Assembly: GCF_002744715.1 (NCBI RefSeq)
Contig: NZ_KZ319371.1
Coordinates: 290,807-354,806, forward strand
DNA: 64,000 nucleotides
Reading direction: 5' to 3'
Origin: Marinobacter profundi
Lineage (GTDB): Bacteria > Pseudomonadota > Gammaproteobacteria > Pseudomonadales > Oleiphilaceae
A model generated the notes under the pieces. That model was given only the letters and a program-made list of their open reading frames with translations, had not been told where the DNA came from and did not search any database. The position numbers and the translations under genes are program-made. Below, one piece after another: positions 1-9,234 of the stretch; position 1 is the stretch's first letter, and the number at the start of each line of letters is the position of its first letter.

Positions 1-416
1 TCGGGCGGCAAGCCGGGCCCGGGCCGGTCTATCACAATGATATGGGCGAGATCCGGGATTGCCTGCCAGTCCCGCCAACGGTCGAAACCCGCAAAGGCAT
101 CGGTCCCCACCACCATGGCCAGCGGCTCCCGCTCACCGAGGGTGGCGCGCAGCTGGCGCAGGGTATCGGCGGTGAAGGACGCGCCTCCCCGGACGACCTC
201 GCGATCATCGACGTGTAATCCGGGCTCACCGCTCACCGCGAGTTCCAGCAGCCGGAGACGCTGGGCACTGCTGGTGCCGGGCGCCTCACGGTGCGGCGGA
301 ATATGACAGGGGACCATGGCAATGCCCGACACCCCCAGCCGTTCCTTCAGCTCAACCGCCAGCCGCAGGTGACCGTGGTGAACCGGGTCAAAGGTGCCGC
401 CATAGATGACGTGCAT
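1..416 (-). CDS. nadD: Nicotinate-nucleotide adenylyltransferase NadD (3' end cut by window)
   Basis: NadD adenylates nicotinate mononucleotide to deamido-NAD in NAD biosynthesis (cytoplasm). The ATG is at 416 and about 138 residues are visible before the window edge; the family is usually about 210-220 residues. The N-terminus reads MHVIYGGTFDPVHHGH, with the nucleotidyltransferase GGTFDPVH start and the HxGH-type motif HHGH at residues 13-16. The C-terminal ISSTxxR motif would lie outside the window. The gene starts 6 bp after the proA stop, so the two are probably cotranscribed, an arrangement common in pseudomonad relatives. Confidence 0.93.
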   Translation of the reverse strand, partial: MHVIYGGTFDPVHHGHLRLAVELKERLGVSGIAMVPCHIPPHREAPGTSSAQRLRLLELAVSGEPGLHVDDREVVRGGASFTADTLRQLRATLGEREPLAMVVGTDAFAGFDRWRDWQAIPDLAHIIVIDRPGPGLPP

Positions 417-422
417 AACCGG

Positions 423-1679
423 TCAGTCCCGGATGTGGCCGTCGCCAAACACCACGTACTTCTGGGACGTCAGCCCCTCCAGCCCGACCGGCCCGCGGGC
501 ATGGATCTTGTCGGTGGAAATGCCGATTTCTGCCCCCAGACCATACTCGAAGCCATCGGCAAATCGGGTTGAGGCGTTCACCATTACCGAGCTGGAATCC
601 ACCTCGGTAATGAATCTGCGGGCGCGGGTGTAATTCTCGGTGATGATGCTGTCGGTGTGCTGCGAGCTGTAGCGATTGATGTGCTCGATCGCCGCATCCA
701 GGCCATCAACTACCCGGACCGCCAGGATTGGCGCCAGGTACTCCGTTTGCCAGTCCTCTTCGGTAGCCGGAACCATGTCGGCAACAATGGCGCAACTCAG
801 TTCGCACCCCCTCAGCTCGACGCCTTTGTCGATCAGCGCCCGGGCCAGCAACGGCAGCAGGTCATCGGCAATTTCGCGGTCGACCAGCAGGGTTTCCATG
901 GTGTTACAGGTGCCGTATCGGTGGGTTTTGGCATTGACCACCACCCGCAGCGCCTTCTCCGGATCGCCATGGGAGTCGACATAAACGTGGCAGATGCCAT
1001 CGAGGTGCTTGATAACCGGCACCCGTGCATCCCGGCTGATACGCTCGATCAGCCCCTTGCCACCCCGGGGCACAATAACATCAACGTAACGGGGCATGGT
1101 GATCAGCTCACCCACCGCAGCCCGGTCGGTGGTTTTTACCACCTGGACCGCCGACTCGGGCAGCCCCGCTTCGGCCAGGCCGCGGGCAAGACACCCGGCA
1201 ATGGCCTGGTTGGAGTGGATGGACTCGGAGCCACCTCGCAGAATGGCCGCATTGCCGGCCTTCAGGCACAGGCTGGCCGCCTCGACAGTCACGTTGGGCC
1301 GTGATTCGTAGATGATACCGATGACACCCAGCGGAACCCGCATCTTGCCAACCTGGATGCCGGACGGCCGGTAACGCATATCGCTGATTTCACCAATCGG
1401 ATCCGGCAGCGATGCCACCTGGCGCAGCCCTTCAATCATGGCGTCAATCCGGGCGGGCGTCAGCTCCAGCCGGTCCAGCATCGCGGTATCCAGGCCGTTT
1501 TCCCGGCCCGCCGCCAGATCGCGGGCATTAGCCGCAACCAGCTCGTCGCGGGCAGCATCCAGCGCCTCGGCCGTGGCCAGCAGGGCCCGGTTGCGAACCG
1601 CTGTAGTCGACCGTGCCACAACGGCAGACGCCTGCCTTGCCTGCTGTCCCACTTCCGCCATGTAAGCTGCAATGTCCAT
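423..1679 (-). CDS. proA: Gamma-glutamyl phosphate reductase ProA
   Basis: ProA performs the second step of proline synthesis: NADPH-dependent reduction of gamma-glutamyl phosphate to glutamate semialdehyde. The protein is 418 residues, the family's usual length, when started at the ATG at 1679 ([10 protein letters not shown]), which has an AAAGG ribosome binding site just upstream. A longer in-frame start 15 codons upstream has no such site. The aldehyde-dehydrogenase-type catalytic Cys is C258 in [11 protein letters not shown], and [15 protein letters not shown] is at residues 221-235. It is followed after 6 bp by nadD. Confidence 0.95.
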   Translation of the reverse strand: MDIAAYMAEVGQQARQASAVVARSTTAVRNRALLATAEALDAARDELVAANARDLAAGRENGLDTAMLDRLELTPARIDAMIEGLRQVASLPDPIGEISDMRYRPSGIQVGKMRVPLGVIGIIYESRPNVTVEAASLCLKAGNAAILRGGSESIHSNQAIAGCLARGLAEAGLPESAVQVVKTTDRAAVGELITMPRYVDVIVPRGGKGLIERISRDARVPVIKHLDGICHVYVDSHGDPEKALRVVVNAKTHRYGTCNTMETLLVDREIADDLLPLLARALIDKGVELRGCELSCAIVADMVPATEEDWQTEYLAPILAVRVVDGLDAAIEHINRYSSQHTDSIITENYTRARRFITEVDSSSVMVNASTRFADGFEYGLGAEIGISTDKIHARGPVGLEGLTSQKYVVFGDGHIRD

Positions 1680-1815
1680 CTCAATACCTTTCTGAAGACC
1701 GTCAGTGATAAGCAAATCGGGCACCTACTTTACCTTTCCCCGTTCAAGTACGCACCTCAAGTGTTTATTATACAGCTGCACATACAATGGATACCCCCGG
1801 GAAAGGATGGAAACC

Positions 1816-2835
1816 ATGGCCCAACTGGCCGAAAAATTCCTGCTTGGCCGTTTCGCCAGAATCAGTTGCGGGAGCCTGTTGCTGGTGGCGGTGGTCATGG
1901 CCGTCACCGGGAATTACCTTGAGGCCGCTGCCGGCGCTGCCGGCGCAGCGCTGATCTGGAGCAGCCCGGCATTCAGGCCGGGACGAGACAGTCTGTCGTG
2001 GAAGAGCATCAATCAGGTAATCCTCCTGCTGACCTTCCTCATCCTGCTGACCAGCCTGTGGTCTGGCCCACAGGGGCTGACCCACTGGCTGTATGCCCTG
2101 CCTCTGGTGGCTTTCGGCCTGCTCCCGGCAGCCTGGGGAGCGCTGCTCACAGCGACAACCGTGGTAGCAGTCATGGTGGCCAGCACCTGGGCGACCGGCG
2201 CACCGGAACGGCACCAGCTTGTCGCTGCCCTGCTGCTCACCGTGGTGTTGTCCTGCGTGCTGGTTTTCCTGCGGGAATACAAGACCCGCCAGCTTGCGCC
2301 ACTGCGGCGAACAGACGAACTGACCCAGGCCGCCAGCCGGGAATACCTGTCGGCAGACCTCCACAAGGAAATCCAGCGCAGCGAACGTGAAGGCACCGCC
2401 ATGGCGGTGATGATGATCGGTCTGGACACCCACCTCAGCGACACCAGTCCCGACGCTGACATCCGCTCGATCCTGCCCCGCATCGGGCGCTTTCTGCACT
2501 CCCAGCTGCGGGATTTCGACACCTACTACCGGGTGGCAGACCTGCAGTTCCTGGCCATCCTGCCCGGCACCAACTCCCACGATGCGGCCCTGACTGCAGA
2601 GAACCTTCGCAAGGGCCTGCAGGCATTGCTGGCCTCTCACGACCTCGACCTGACTGTCAGCGCAGGCGTTGCGGCCCTGAATATTGGCGATGACGCCGAC
2701 AGCCTGCAGCAGTCTGCGGCAAATGCCCTGCGCCGTGCCCAGCAACAAGGCGGCAACCGTATCCAGACCTTCAGCTCCCGCCCGTACATGTCCGAACCGG
2801 GCAGCCCAGCCACCTCAAGGAATCCGGCACCATGA
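1816..2835 (+). CDS. Membrane protein with degenerate GGDEF domain, RxxD I-site kept (first of pair)
   Basis: The protein has 339 residues. The first ~155 form about five or six hydrophobic segments and a GGDEF domain covers roughly residues 165-325. The active-site GGDEF motif is replaced by ADLQF (241-245), so diguanylate cyclase activity is unlikely. The inhibitory-site RxxD is intact as RDFD (232-235) at the canonical five-residue spacing. I infer a c-di-GMP receptor or structural partner rather than an enzyme. The start at 1816 is preceded by AAAGG; ATG 1807 is also possible. The stop overlaps the next gene's ATG as ATGA. Confidence 0.8.
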   Translation: MAQLAEKFLLGRFARISCGSLLLVAVVMAVTGNYLEAAAGAAGAALIWSSPAFRPGRDSLSWKSINQVILLLTFLILLTSLWSGPQGLTHWLYALPLVAFGLLPAAWGALLTATTVVAVMVASTWATGAPERHQLVAALLLTVVLSCVLVFLREYKTRQLAPLRRTDELTQAASREYLSADLHKEIQRSEREGTAMAVMMIGLDTHLSDTSPDADIRSILPRIGRFLHSQLRDFDTYYRVADLQFLAILPGTNSHDAALTAENLRKGLQALLASHDLDLTVSAGVAALNIGDDADSLQQSAANALRRAQQQGGNRIQTFSSRPYMSEPGSPATSRNPAP

Positions 2836-3830
2836 CGGAAACCCGCCTGCGCACCTGGACCCACCTCGCCGGCTACCTGCTGGCGACCCTGTTTATTGTC
2901 ATGCTGGCGAGCCAGAACCTGCGGTATGGACTCTACGAACTGTTTTACCTCGCCGCAGGGCTTGCCCTGCTGACCCTCGGCGGGGCCGTTTACACGCTGG
3001 TTTCGCGGCGACAGCAACTCAGGGCCCCGGGCCACCTGATGATCCTGGCGGCGGTCAATGCCCTGGTACTGGCAGCGGTCGTCACCCTGGACCGCCCATA
3101 CATCAGTCACTGGTGCCTGCCCTTGCTGGTGCTTAACTTCATCATTCTGCCTCTGCGCCAGGGCATCACCCTCTCCCTCGCGCTGACCACCGGGCTGACA
3201 CTGTTCCTGCTGGTTCGGCTGCCGCTGGTGGAGGCCCTACCACCGGCATTCGCAGCGGTCATCCTGACCAGCGTGGCCGCACTCTATATCTGGCATTACG
3301 ACCATATGGCGCAATCCGCGGAAGATCTCGCAATTACCGATCCCCTCACCGGCGCCCACAACGCCCGCTTCCTTGATGAAACCCTGCAGAAAGAGATCAG
3401 CCGCAGCGAGGCAACTGGTCACCCGCTATCTGCGATCATGCTGGCCGTTGACTATGCCGACGAGGCCGAGGACCTGCACGGTGTCACCGGCATGCAGACA
3501 CTGGGCCGGGCCCTGACCCAACACCTGTTCGGCGTGATCCGGGCCGGCGATACCCTGTATTCCCTCCGCACCGGTGAATTTTTCCTGATCCTGCCATTCA
3601 CGCCGGAAGATGGTGTGCGGGTAATCGCCGAACGGATTCGTCGCACCGTGGCAGAGCACAGCTGGCCGGTCGCCGGCAAAATCACCATCAGCCTGGGTTG
3701 TACCACCCGGACCCGCCAGGACACCCGTTCGACCCAATTACGAGAGCGTGCAGCCCAGGCGCTGGGCACCGCCCGCAAACGCGGCCATGACACCATCTGG
3801 TACAGCACCGGAGAAAGCCGTCAGCCATGA
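2832..3830 (+). CDS. Membrane protein with degenerate GGDEF domain, RxxD I-site kept (second of pair)
   Basis: A 332-residue protein with five or six predicted membrane segments in residues 10-155 and a C-terminal GGDEF domain beginning at DPLTGAHNARFL (170-181). The signature motif is RTGEF (246-250) instead of GGDEF, losing both glycines and the metal-binding Asp. The I-site is kept as RAGD (237-240) with canonical spacing. It has the same architecture as the upstream gene but diverged sequence, suggesting an old duplication or a functional heteropair. Both ends overlap neighbours by 4 bp (ATGA), so the three genes are almost certainly translationally coupled. Confidence 0.8.
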   Translation: MTETRLRTWTHLAGYLLATLFIVMLASQNLRYGLYELFYLAAGLALLTLGGAVYTLVSRRQQLRAPGHLMILAAVNALVLAAVVTLDRPYISHWCLPLLVLNFIILPLRQGITLSLALTTGLTLFLLVRLPLVEALPPAFAAVILTSVAALYIWHYDHMAQSAEDLAITDPLTGAHNARFLDETLQKEISRSEATGHPLSAIMLAVDYADEAEDLHGVTGMQTLGRALTQHLFGVIRAGDTLYSLRTGEFFLILPFTPEDGVRVIAERIRRTVAEHSWPVAGKITISLGCTTRTRQDTRSTQLRERAAQALGTARKRGHDTIWYSTGESRQP

Positions 3831-5281
3831 CTCCCGAGTGGCTGCAGCTATTGACCCAATGGCTGGGGGATAACCCCGGCTGGCTGGCGGCGGCGTTGTT
3901 CCTGGTCGCGTTCCTGGAGTCCCTGGCGATTGCAGGCATTGTCATTCCCGGGGTCGCCATCATCTTTGCGGTGGCGGCCCTTGCCGGCAAGACCGGCATG
4001 CCGCTGTTCGAGGCACTGATCTGGGCAGGGCTGGGGGCCATCGCCGGCGACCTGCTCAGCTTTGGCCTGGGCCGGATGTTTCAGGGCCGGCTGCACAGCA
4101 TCTGGCCGTTCAGCCGGTACCCGTCATTTGTTACCAAGGGCGAGCGCTTTTTCTATCGCCACGGCGGCAAGAGCGTGGTGATCGGGCGTTTTGTCGGCCC
4201 GATACGGCCGGTCATTCCGATGGTGGCCGGCGCCCTGCTGATGCCCTGGCGACGCTTCGTGCTGTTCAACCTGCTGTCCGCCATCGGCTGGGCACCGGTG
4301 TACATCCTGCCGGGCTATCTGGTGGGCAGCGCACTGGCCAGCGACGTGCGCCTGCCCCCGCACTTCTACCCGATTCTGGGCATCAGCATTGCAGCACTGA
4401 CCCTGGTCTACCTGGTGATATTCCGCTTCCAGCTCGGACTGGGCACGGAGGGCCGGCTCTACCGGTTACTGGCAAGGCACATGGAGGGCTACAGCCGGGC
4501 TCACCGCATCTGGCGGCTCTACTCCAGCCAGCGCCCAGCCAGCAACCGTGAGTTCCCCCTGCCATCACTGATCCTGGCGGTAGGTGCCGGCTCACTGTTC
4601 CTTGTGTGGGCGATTCTGACCACGGCGACAGACCTGCTCACCAGCGCCGACATTCTCACCCGGGACTGGTTTACCGCCCTGCGCAACTCGCTGCTCGACC
4701 CCGCCATGATTTTCTTCACCCTCAGTGGCGACATGCCGGTGCTGGTTGCCGGTGCGCTGATCGGAGCTGCGGTGCTCGGGCTTCGCGGCTACTACGCCGC
4801 CGCCGTGCATGTACTGCTGGCCCTTGCGCTGGCAGCAGGGCTGATCTGGGCCGGCAAGTACGGCTTTGGGGTGCACCGGCCGACGCTGGTCAACGCCCCG
4901 CCCGACTCCGGCGCGTTTCCCAGCGGGCACGCCGCCGGGATTACCGTCCTGGCGGGCCTGCTCGCGAGCTTTATCGCCCGGGAGCGACCCAGCGCCCGGC
5001 GCTGGCTGGTGTATCTGGTGTTCAGCTTTCCGATGGTGCTGGTGGGGCTTTCCCGGGTTTATCTCGGGGTACACTGGATGACCGATGTGGTGGGAGGCGT
5101 CGCGCTGGGACTGGCCGTCTGTGGGCTGGTACGCGCGAGCTACAGCCGCCATGACCAGGTCCCGCTATCGCTGGAACCGGTGGCCGTAACCGGCCTGTTG
5201 GCATGGCTGGCATTTGCCGGGAGCTACATAGCCCTGCACTGGGACAATGCGATTATCGCCTATCGACTCGCCAGCGTGTGA
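3827..5281 (+). CDS. Bifunctional DedA-family / PAP2-family membrane phosphatase
   Basis: A 484-residue fusion. Residues ~10-200 are a DedA (SNARE-associated) domain with the conserved GRFVGPIRPVIPMVAG segment (120-135). Residues ~245-470 are a PAP2 phosphatase with all three motifs: K344-x6-R351-P352, PSGH 365-368, and S409-R410-x5-H416-x3-D420. DedA proteins are known to return undecaprenyl phosphate or other lipids across the inner membrane, and PAP2 enzymes dephosphorylate undecaprenyl or phosphatidyl(glycerol) phosphates on the periplasmic face. Coupled dephosphorylation and flipping is my inference. It is the last gene of the operon with the two degenerate GGDEF proteins and is separated by only 3 bp from a convergent gene. 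Confidence 0.88.
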   Translation: MTPEWLQLLTQWLGDNPGWLAAALFLVAFLESLAIAGIVIPGVAIIFAVAALAGKTGMPLFEALIWAGLGAIAGDLLSFGLGRMFQGRLHSIWPFSRYPSFVTKGERFFYRHGGKSVVIGRFVGPIRPVIPMVAGALLMPWRRFVLFNLLSAIGWAPVYILPGYLVGSALASDVRLPPHFYPILGISIAALTLVYLVIFRFQLGLGTEGRLYRLLARHMEGYSRAHRIWRLYSSQRPASNREFPLPSLILAVGAGSLFLVWAILTTATDLLTSADILTRDWFTALRNSLLDPAMIFFTLSGDMPVLVAGALIGAAVLGLRGYYAAAVHVLLALALAAGLIWAGKYGFGVHRPTLVNAPPDSGAFPSGHAAGITVLAGLLASFIARERPSARRWLVYLVFSFPMVLVGLSRVYLGVHWMTDVVGGVALGLAVCGLVRASYSRHDQVPLSLEPVAVTGLLAWLAFAGSYIALHWDNAIIAYRLASV

Positions 5282-5284
5282 TCT

Positions 5285-5857
5285 CTACTCCATGGCCTCC
5301 AGCAGGCTATGGAGGCGTGCCAGTCGCTCAAGGGGGTCCTGCAGCTCGACCAGCCGCTGCTTTTCCTGCTTGTCCAGGGGCAGCAGTTCGGTCAGCCGCC
5401 AGCCCACGTCACGGGCATCGTCATAATCCACTTCCATGTTGAGATCCCTGACCACCGGGTGGCGGAACAGCGCCTTCAGCACCGAGGGCAGCTCGGCGTA
5501 TTCTTCAGGCACATCGAGCTCGTCCTCATCAACCAGGCACTCCACATCACCGACATTCAGCCCGTCCGCCTGCTTCCAGCACTTGACCACCGTAACCTTG
5601 GCATGTCCCTCAACGGTAATGCCCAGTAACCCGTTGTCCAGCTGCTGGAAATCGATGATACGCACATAGGTGCCGATGTCGTAGAAGGCCGCCGCCTGGC
5701 TGGTTTCCAGGCCCTCCCGCAACAACACGACGACGAAACCGCGGTCTTCCTTGAGACAACGGGTCAGCATGTCGATATAACGGGGCTCGAACAGCTGGAG
5801 TGGAATCCTGCCGCCGGGCAGAACGATGGAATTCAGTGGAAACAAAGGTACATTCAT
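5285..5857 (-). CDS. LON peptidase substrate-binding-domain protein
   Basis: A 190-residue stand-alone LON N-terminal (substrate-binding) domain, with no ATPase or protease domain. The start MNVPLFPLNSIVLPGG and LQLFEPRYIDM are the typical first strands of the family. The function of stand-alone members is not established; a role in protein quality control is only suggested by the domain. ATG 5857 is chosen because family members begin at this motif and AGGTGA lies upstream; a TTG at 5926 would overlap the upstream gene. It is probably cotranscribed with the HDOD gene. Confidence 0.8.
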   Translation of the reverse strand: MNVPLFPLNSIVLPGGRIPLQLFEPRYIDMLTRCLKEDRGFVVVLLREGLETSQAAAFYDIGTYVRIIDFQQLDNGLLGITVEGHAKVTVVKCWKQADGLNVGDVECLVDEDELDVPEEYAELPSVLKALFRHPVVRDLNMEVDYDDARDVGWRLTELLPLDKQEKQRLVELQDPLERLARLHSLLEAME

Positions 5858-5922
5858 AGTCGGAACAGTCACCTGATACCTTACTCCGGGCCTGGCCAGC
5901 CCCCGGCCGAACATCGCCCCGC

Positions 5923-7197
5923 TCAATAGATCGACAGCACCTGCTGCATACGATCGACCCGCGCCCTCGCTGCCGTCAGCAATTCGAGACTACGGGATGC
6001 ATTTAGTCCCAGTCCTCCCAGCCGACGGTACGCGGGAACCCGGGCGAACGGCGGCAAGCCGGCATTCTGATTGGTTCCAACCATGGCATGCAAGCGCGCC
6101 ACGATCACGATATCCACCAGTTGGGGCGTCGCCTCCAGGCACTCGTAGTCCCAGCTGCCGGCATGGCGCGCCACCTCGACAAACCGCTCGGGGAATGACC
6201 AGTGTTCGAGAATGGCAGCGCCGATATCGGGACACAATTCCTTCATAGCATGGTCAAGGTTGACCGGGTCTGCAAACAGTTCCACGTGATGTTCGGCCCG
6301 CACCAGTACTGGAACCGCCCCCAAACCATGAAGCAGGCCCGCCAGCATTGCTTCCTCCGGGTTACCGCCGGGCAACCGGTCGGCCAGCTCCCGGCTGATC
6401 GCGGCAACATCCCGGGCGTGATGCCAGGTTCTGGTCATGGCCGCCTGTACCGTCGGGTGGCGGGAACTGAAAACCTCCCGCATGGCGAATTCGGTTACCA
6501 GCTTCCGGGTGGTTTCCACACCCAGCCTGGCGACGGCCTCCGGAATACTGCGGACGTCACCGAAGCCGCGAAACAGCGGCCCATTACAGGCCCGGACCAG
6601 CTTGGCAGCCATGGCCGGGTCCGCGGCAATGGCCTCCGCCAGGCCGGCCGCGGATACCTCCTGGCGTTCTGCCGCACGGCGCACCTTCCAGGCCACATCC
6701 GGAAGCCCCGGCAACGTCACGTGATTGACCCGCAAATCGCCATAGAACTCCATCAACAGACGGTGCTCCTCACTTTCATCACCCCCCCGGCTCAGCAGCC
6801 CGGTGTGCGCTGTAGACAGCGAACTGACAGGGGTCACCGGCGCCTGCCGTAACAGCTGATTGAGCACGTCCTGCTCGACAACCAGGAATTCACAAGGCTG
6901 GTGGGCGGTTACCCGAAACATGCGGGGCTGCAGGCGGGCAATGGCGTTGGCGGCCTGATCGCTTTGAGCCGCAATGGTCAGGGTGCGCCCATCCACCGCA
7001 GTGAGGTCCACCGAACCGGACAACAGGAAATAGTCGAGCCCGTCCCGACTGCCCCGTTCCACAACCTTCTGGCCGGCACCGAAACGGCGCCGCTCGGCAC
7101 GACTGGCCAGCAGCACCAGCTGGTCCCCGGCAAGGCGGCACAGCGGCTGCATGTGCCGCAGACGGTGATCGACTGGCAGGTTTTCCTGGCCACCCAT
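5923..7197 (-). CDS. HDOD-domain signalling protein with N-terminal cNMP-binding-like domain
   Basis: A 424-residue protein. Residues ~10-120 look like a cyclic-nucleotide-binding beta barrel ([20 protein letters not shown]), but the phosphate-binding cassette (FGE...RxA) is not recognisable, so nucleotide binding is doubtful. Residues ~165-365 are an HDOD domain ([29 protein letters not shown]), an HD-related fold in signalling proteins that usually lacks catalysis. Start ATG 7197 follows a GGAGG site; the upstream in-frame TTG would place that site inside the gene. It is divergent from ilvD with about 150 bp between them. Confidence 0.82.
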   Translation of the reverse strand: MGGQENLPVDHRLRHMQPLCRLAGDQLVLLASRAERRRFGAGQKVVERGSRDGLDYFLLSGSVDLTAVDGRTLTIAAQSDQAANAIARLQPRMFRVTAHQPCEFLVVEQDVLNQLLRQAPVTPVSSLSTAHTGLLSRGGDESEEHRLLMEFYGDLRVNHVTLPGLPDVAWKVRRAAERQEVSAAGLAEAIAADPAMAAKLVRACNGPLFRGFGDVRSIPEAVARLGVETTRKLVTEFAMREVFSSRHPTVQAAMTRTWHHARDVAAISRELADRLPGGNPEEAMLAGLLHGLGAVPVLVRAEHHVELFADPVNLDHAMKELCPDIGAAILEHWSFPERFVEVARHAGSWDYECLEATPQLVDIVIVARLHAMVGTNQNAGLPPFARVPAYRRLGGLGLNASRSLELLTAARARVDRMQQVLSIY

Positions 7198-7348
7198 ATG
7201 TCGGGTTCCTCCGGGCAATCAGGCGGGGAGCTGTGGAGTAGTTGATCCCGTGGATTGTAACCGCCACCGGGCAAAACAACCATGCGATCAACGTGGAATC
7301 TGTTATCCTCTGGTTTTGTTTGAACCGACTGAGAGAGACCACACGCCC

Positions 7349-9184
7349 ATGCCCCAGTATCGTTCGCGGACATCCACCGCAGGTCGTAACATGGCTGGTG
7401 CCCGTGCGCTTTGGCGCGCCACCGGCATGAAGAATGAGGATTTCGGCAAACCCATCATTGCCGTCGCCAACTCTTTTACCCAGTTCGTCCCCGGGCACGT
7501 TCACCTGAAGGACCTGGGCCAGCTGGTCTGTCGCGAGATCGAAGCCGCCGGCGGGGTGGCCAAGGAATTCAACACCATCGCAGTTGATGACGGCATCGCC
7601 ATGGGCCATGACGGCATGCTCTACTCGCTGCCGTCGCGGGAAATCATCGCAGACTCCGTGGAATACATGGTAAACGCCCATTGCGCGGATGCCCTGGTGT
7701 GTATTTCCAACTGTGACAAGATCACCCCGGGCATGCTGATGGCGGCCATGCGGCTGAACATCCCCACCATCTTTGTCTCCGGCGGCCCGATGGAAGCCGG
7801 CAAAACCAAGCTGTCCGAACACAAACTGGACCTGGTGGATGCGATGGTGATCGCGGCCGACCCGAACGCCACCGATGAACAGGTTGAGGAATACGAGCGC
7901 AGCGCCTGCCCGACCTGCGGCTCCTGCTCCGGCATGTTTACCGCCAATTCGATGAATTGCCTGACCGAAGCCATTGGCCTGGCCCTGCCGGGCAACGGCT
8001 CGCTGCTGGCCACCCACGCCGACCGGGAGCAGCTGTTCCTGAAGGCCGGCCGGCAGATCGTGGAAAACTGCCGCCGCTACTACGAACAGGATGACGCCAG
8101 CGTTCTGCCGCTGAGCATTGCCTCCATGGCCGCGTTCGAGAACGCCATGGTGATGGACATTGCCATGGGCGGCTCCACCAACACCATCCTGCACCTGCTG
8201 GCCGCAGCCCAGGAAGGTGGCGTACCCTTCACCCTGAACGAAATCGATCAACTGTCCCGCAAGGTGCCCCAGCTGTGCAAGGTGGCGCCGAACTCTCCCA
8301 AGTATCACATGGAAGATGTCCACCGCGCCGGCGGCATTATGGGCATCCTGGGCGAACTTGAGCGCGGCGGCCTGATCAACGCAGATCTGCCCACGGTTCA
8401 CAGCAAGACCATGAAAGAGGCCCTGGAAACCTGGGACATCATGCGCTCTCCGACCCCGGAGGTGGTGGAGTTCTACAAGGCCGGGCCGGCGGGAATCCCG
8501 ACCCAGACCGCATTCAGCCAGAGTACCCGCTGGCCATCCCTCGATGGTGACCGCGAGAACGGTTGTATCCGCTCAGTCGAACACGCCTATTCTGCGGAAG
8601 GCGGCCTGGCCGTGCTGTATGGCAACATCGCGCTGGACGGCTGTGTCGTGAAAACCGCCGGGGTAGACGAAAGCATCTTTGTGTTCGAAGGCAAGGCACG
8701 GGTGTTTGAGAGCCAGGACTCCGCCGTTCACGGTATCCTTAACGACGACGTCAAGTCCGGTGAAGTGGTGATCATCCGCTACGAGGGCCCGAAGGGCGGC
8801 CCCGGCATGCAGGAAATGCTCTACCCGACCAGCTACCTGAAGTCCAAGGGCCTGGGTAAATCCTGCGCGCTGCTGACCGACGGCCGGTTCTCGGGGGGTA
8901 CCTCAGGGCTGTCCATCGGCCATGCCTCGCCGGAAGCCGCGGCCGGCGGTGCCATCGGGCTGATTGAGAATGGTGACCTGATCCGTATCGACATCCCCAA
9001 CCGCTCGATCAATGTGGAAGTGGATCAACACGAACTCGATCGCCGCCGTGCACAGCGCGACCAGGATGGCTGGAAGCCGGCGCAGCCCCGCGACCGCAAG
9101 GTTTCCGCCGCACTCAAGGCTTATGCCCTGCTGGCCACCAGTGCCGATAAAGGTGCAGTTCGGGACCTCAGCAAACTCGACTGA
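7349..9184 (+). CDS. ilvD: Dihydroxy-acid dehydratase IlvD
   Basis: IlvD removes water from 2,3-dihydroxy acids to give 2-oxo acids in valine, isoleucine and pantothenate synthesis. It has 611 residues, close to the E. coli length. Cysteines for the Fe-S cluster are seen in [10 protein letters not shown] (C122) and [17 protein letters not shown] (C187, C190, C193), and the metal-binding [12 protein letters not shown] is near residue 80. Start 7349 ([10 protein letters not shown]) matches the family N-terminus and has GAGAG upstream. It stands alone and is followed by a strong palindrome. Confidence 0.96.
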   Translation: MPQYRSRTSTAGRNMAGARALWRATGMKNEDFGKPIIAVANSFTQFVPGHVHLKDLGQLVCREIEAAGGVAKEFNTIAVDDGIAMGHDGMLYSLPSREIIADSVEYMVNAHCADALVCISNCDKITPGMLMAAMRLNIPTIFVSGGPMEAGKTKLSEHKLDLVDAMVIAADPNATDEQVEEYERSACPTCGSCSGMFTANSMNCLTEAIGLALPGNGSLLATHADREQLFLKAGRQIVENCRRYYEQDDASVLPLSIASMAAFENAMVMDIAMGGSTNTILHLLAAAQEGGVPFTLNEIDQLSRKVPQLCKVAPNSPKYHMEDVHRAGGIMGILGELERGGLINADLPTVHSKTMKEALETWDIMRSPTPEVVEFYKAGPAGIPTQTAFSQSTRWPSLDGDRENGCIRSVEHAYSAEGGLAVLYGNIALDGCVVKTAGVDESIFVFEGKARVFESQDSAVHGILNDDVKSGEVVIIRYEGPKGGPGMQEMLYPTSYLKSKGLGKSCALLTDGRFSGGTSGLSIGHASPEAAAGGAIGLIENGDLIRIDIPNRSINVEVDQHELDRRRAQRDQDGWKPAQPRDRKVSAALKAYALLATSADKGAVRDLSKLD

Positions 9185-9191
9185 AGCCGTC

Positions 9192-9219
9192 GCGGCCCGG
9201 TATCCGGATACCGGGCCGC
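9192..9219. terminator. Perfect 28-bp palindrome between convergent ilvD and AI-2E-type gene
   Basis: The arms GCGGCCCGGTATCC and GGATACCGGGCCGC are perfect reverse complements with no spacer, 10 bp after the ilvD stop and 15 bp from the convergent gene's stop. No T-run follows on either strand, so it is not a classic intrinsic terminator. A bidirectional RNA-stabilising or transcript-ending hairpin is the likely role. Confidence 0.5.
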
Positions 9220-9234
9220 AATTCCGGGGCGGCA

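Noticed and set aside
1768..2748. 326-codon open frame on the minus strand opposite the first GGDEF gene
   Set aside because: No domain; the plus-strand gene has membrane segments, a recognisable GGDEF domain and coupled translation.
6890..8401. 503-codon open frame on the minus strand opposite ilvD
   Set aside because: It spans the start region of the HDOD gene in another frame and the ilvD complement; Gly/His/Gln-rich shadow composition.
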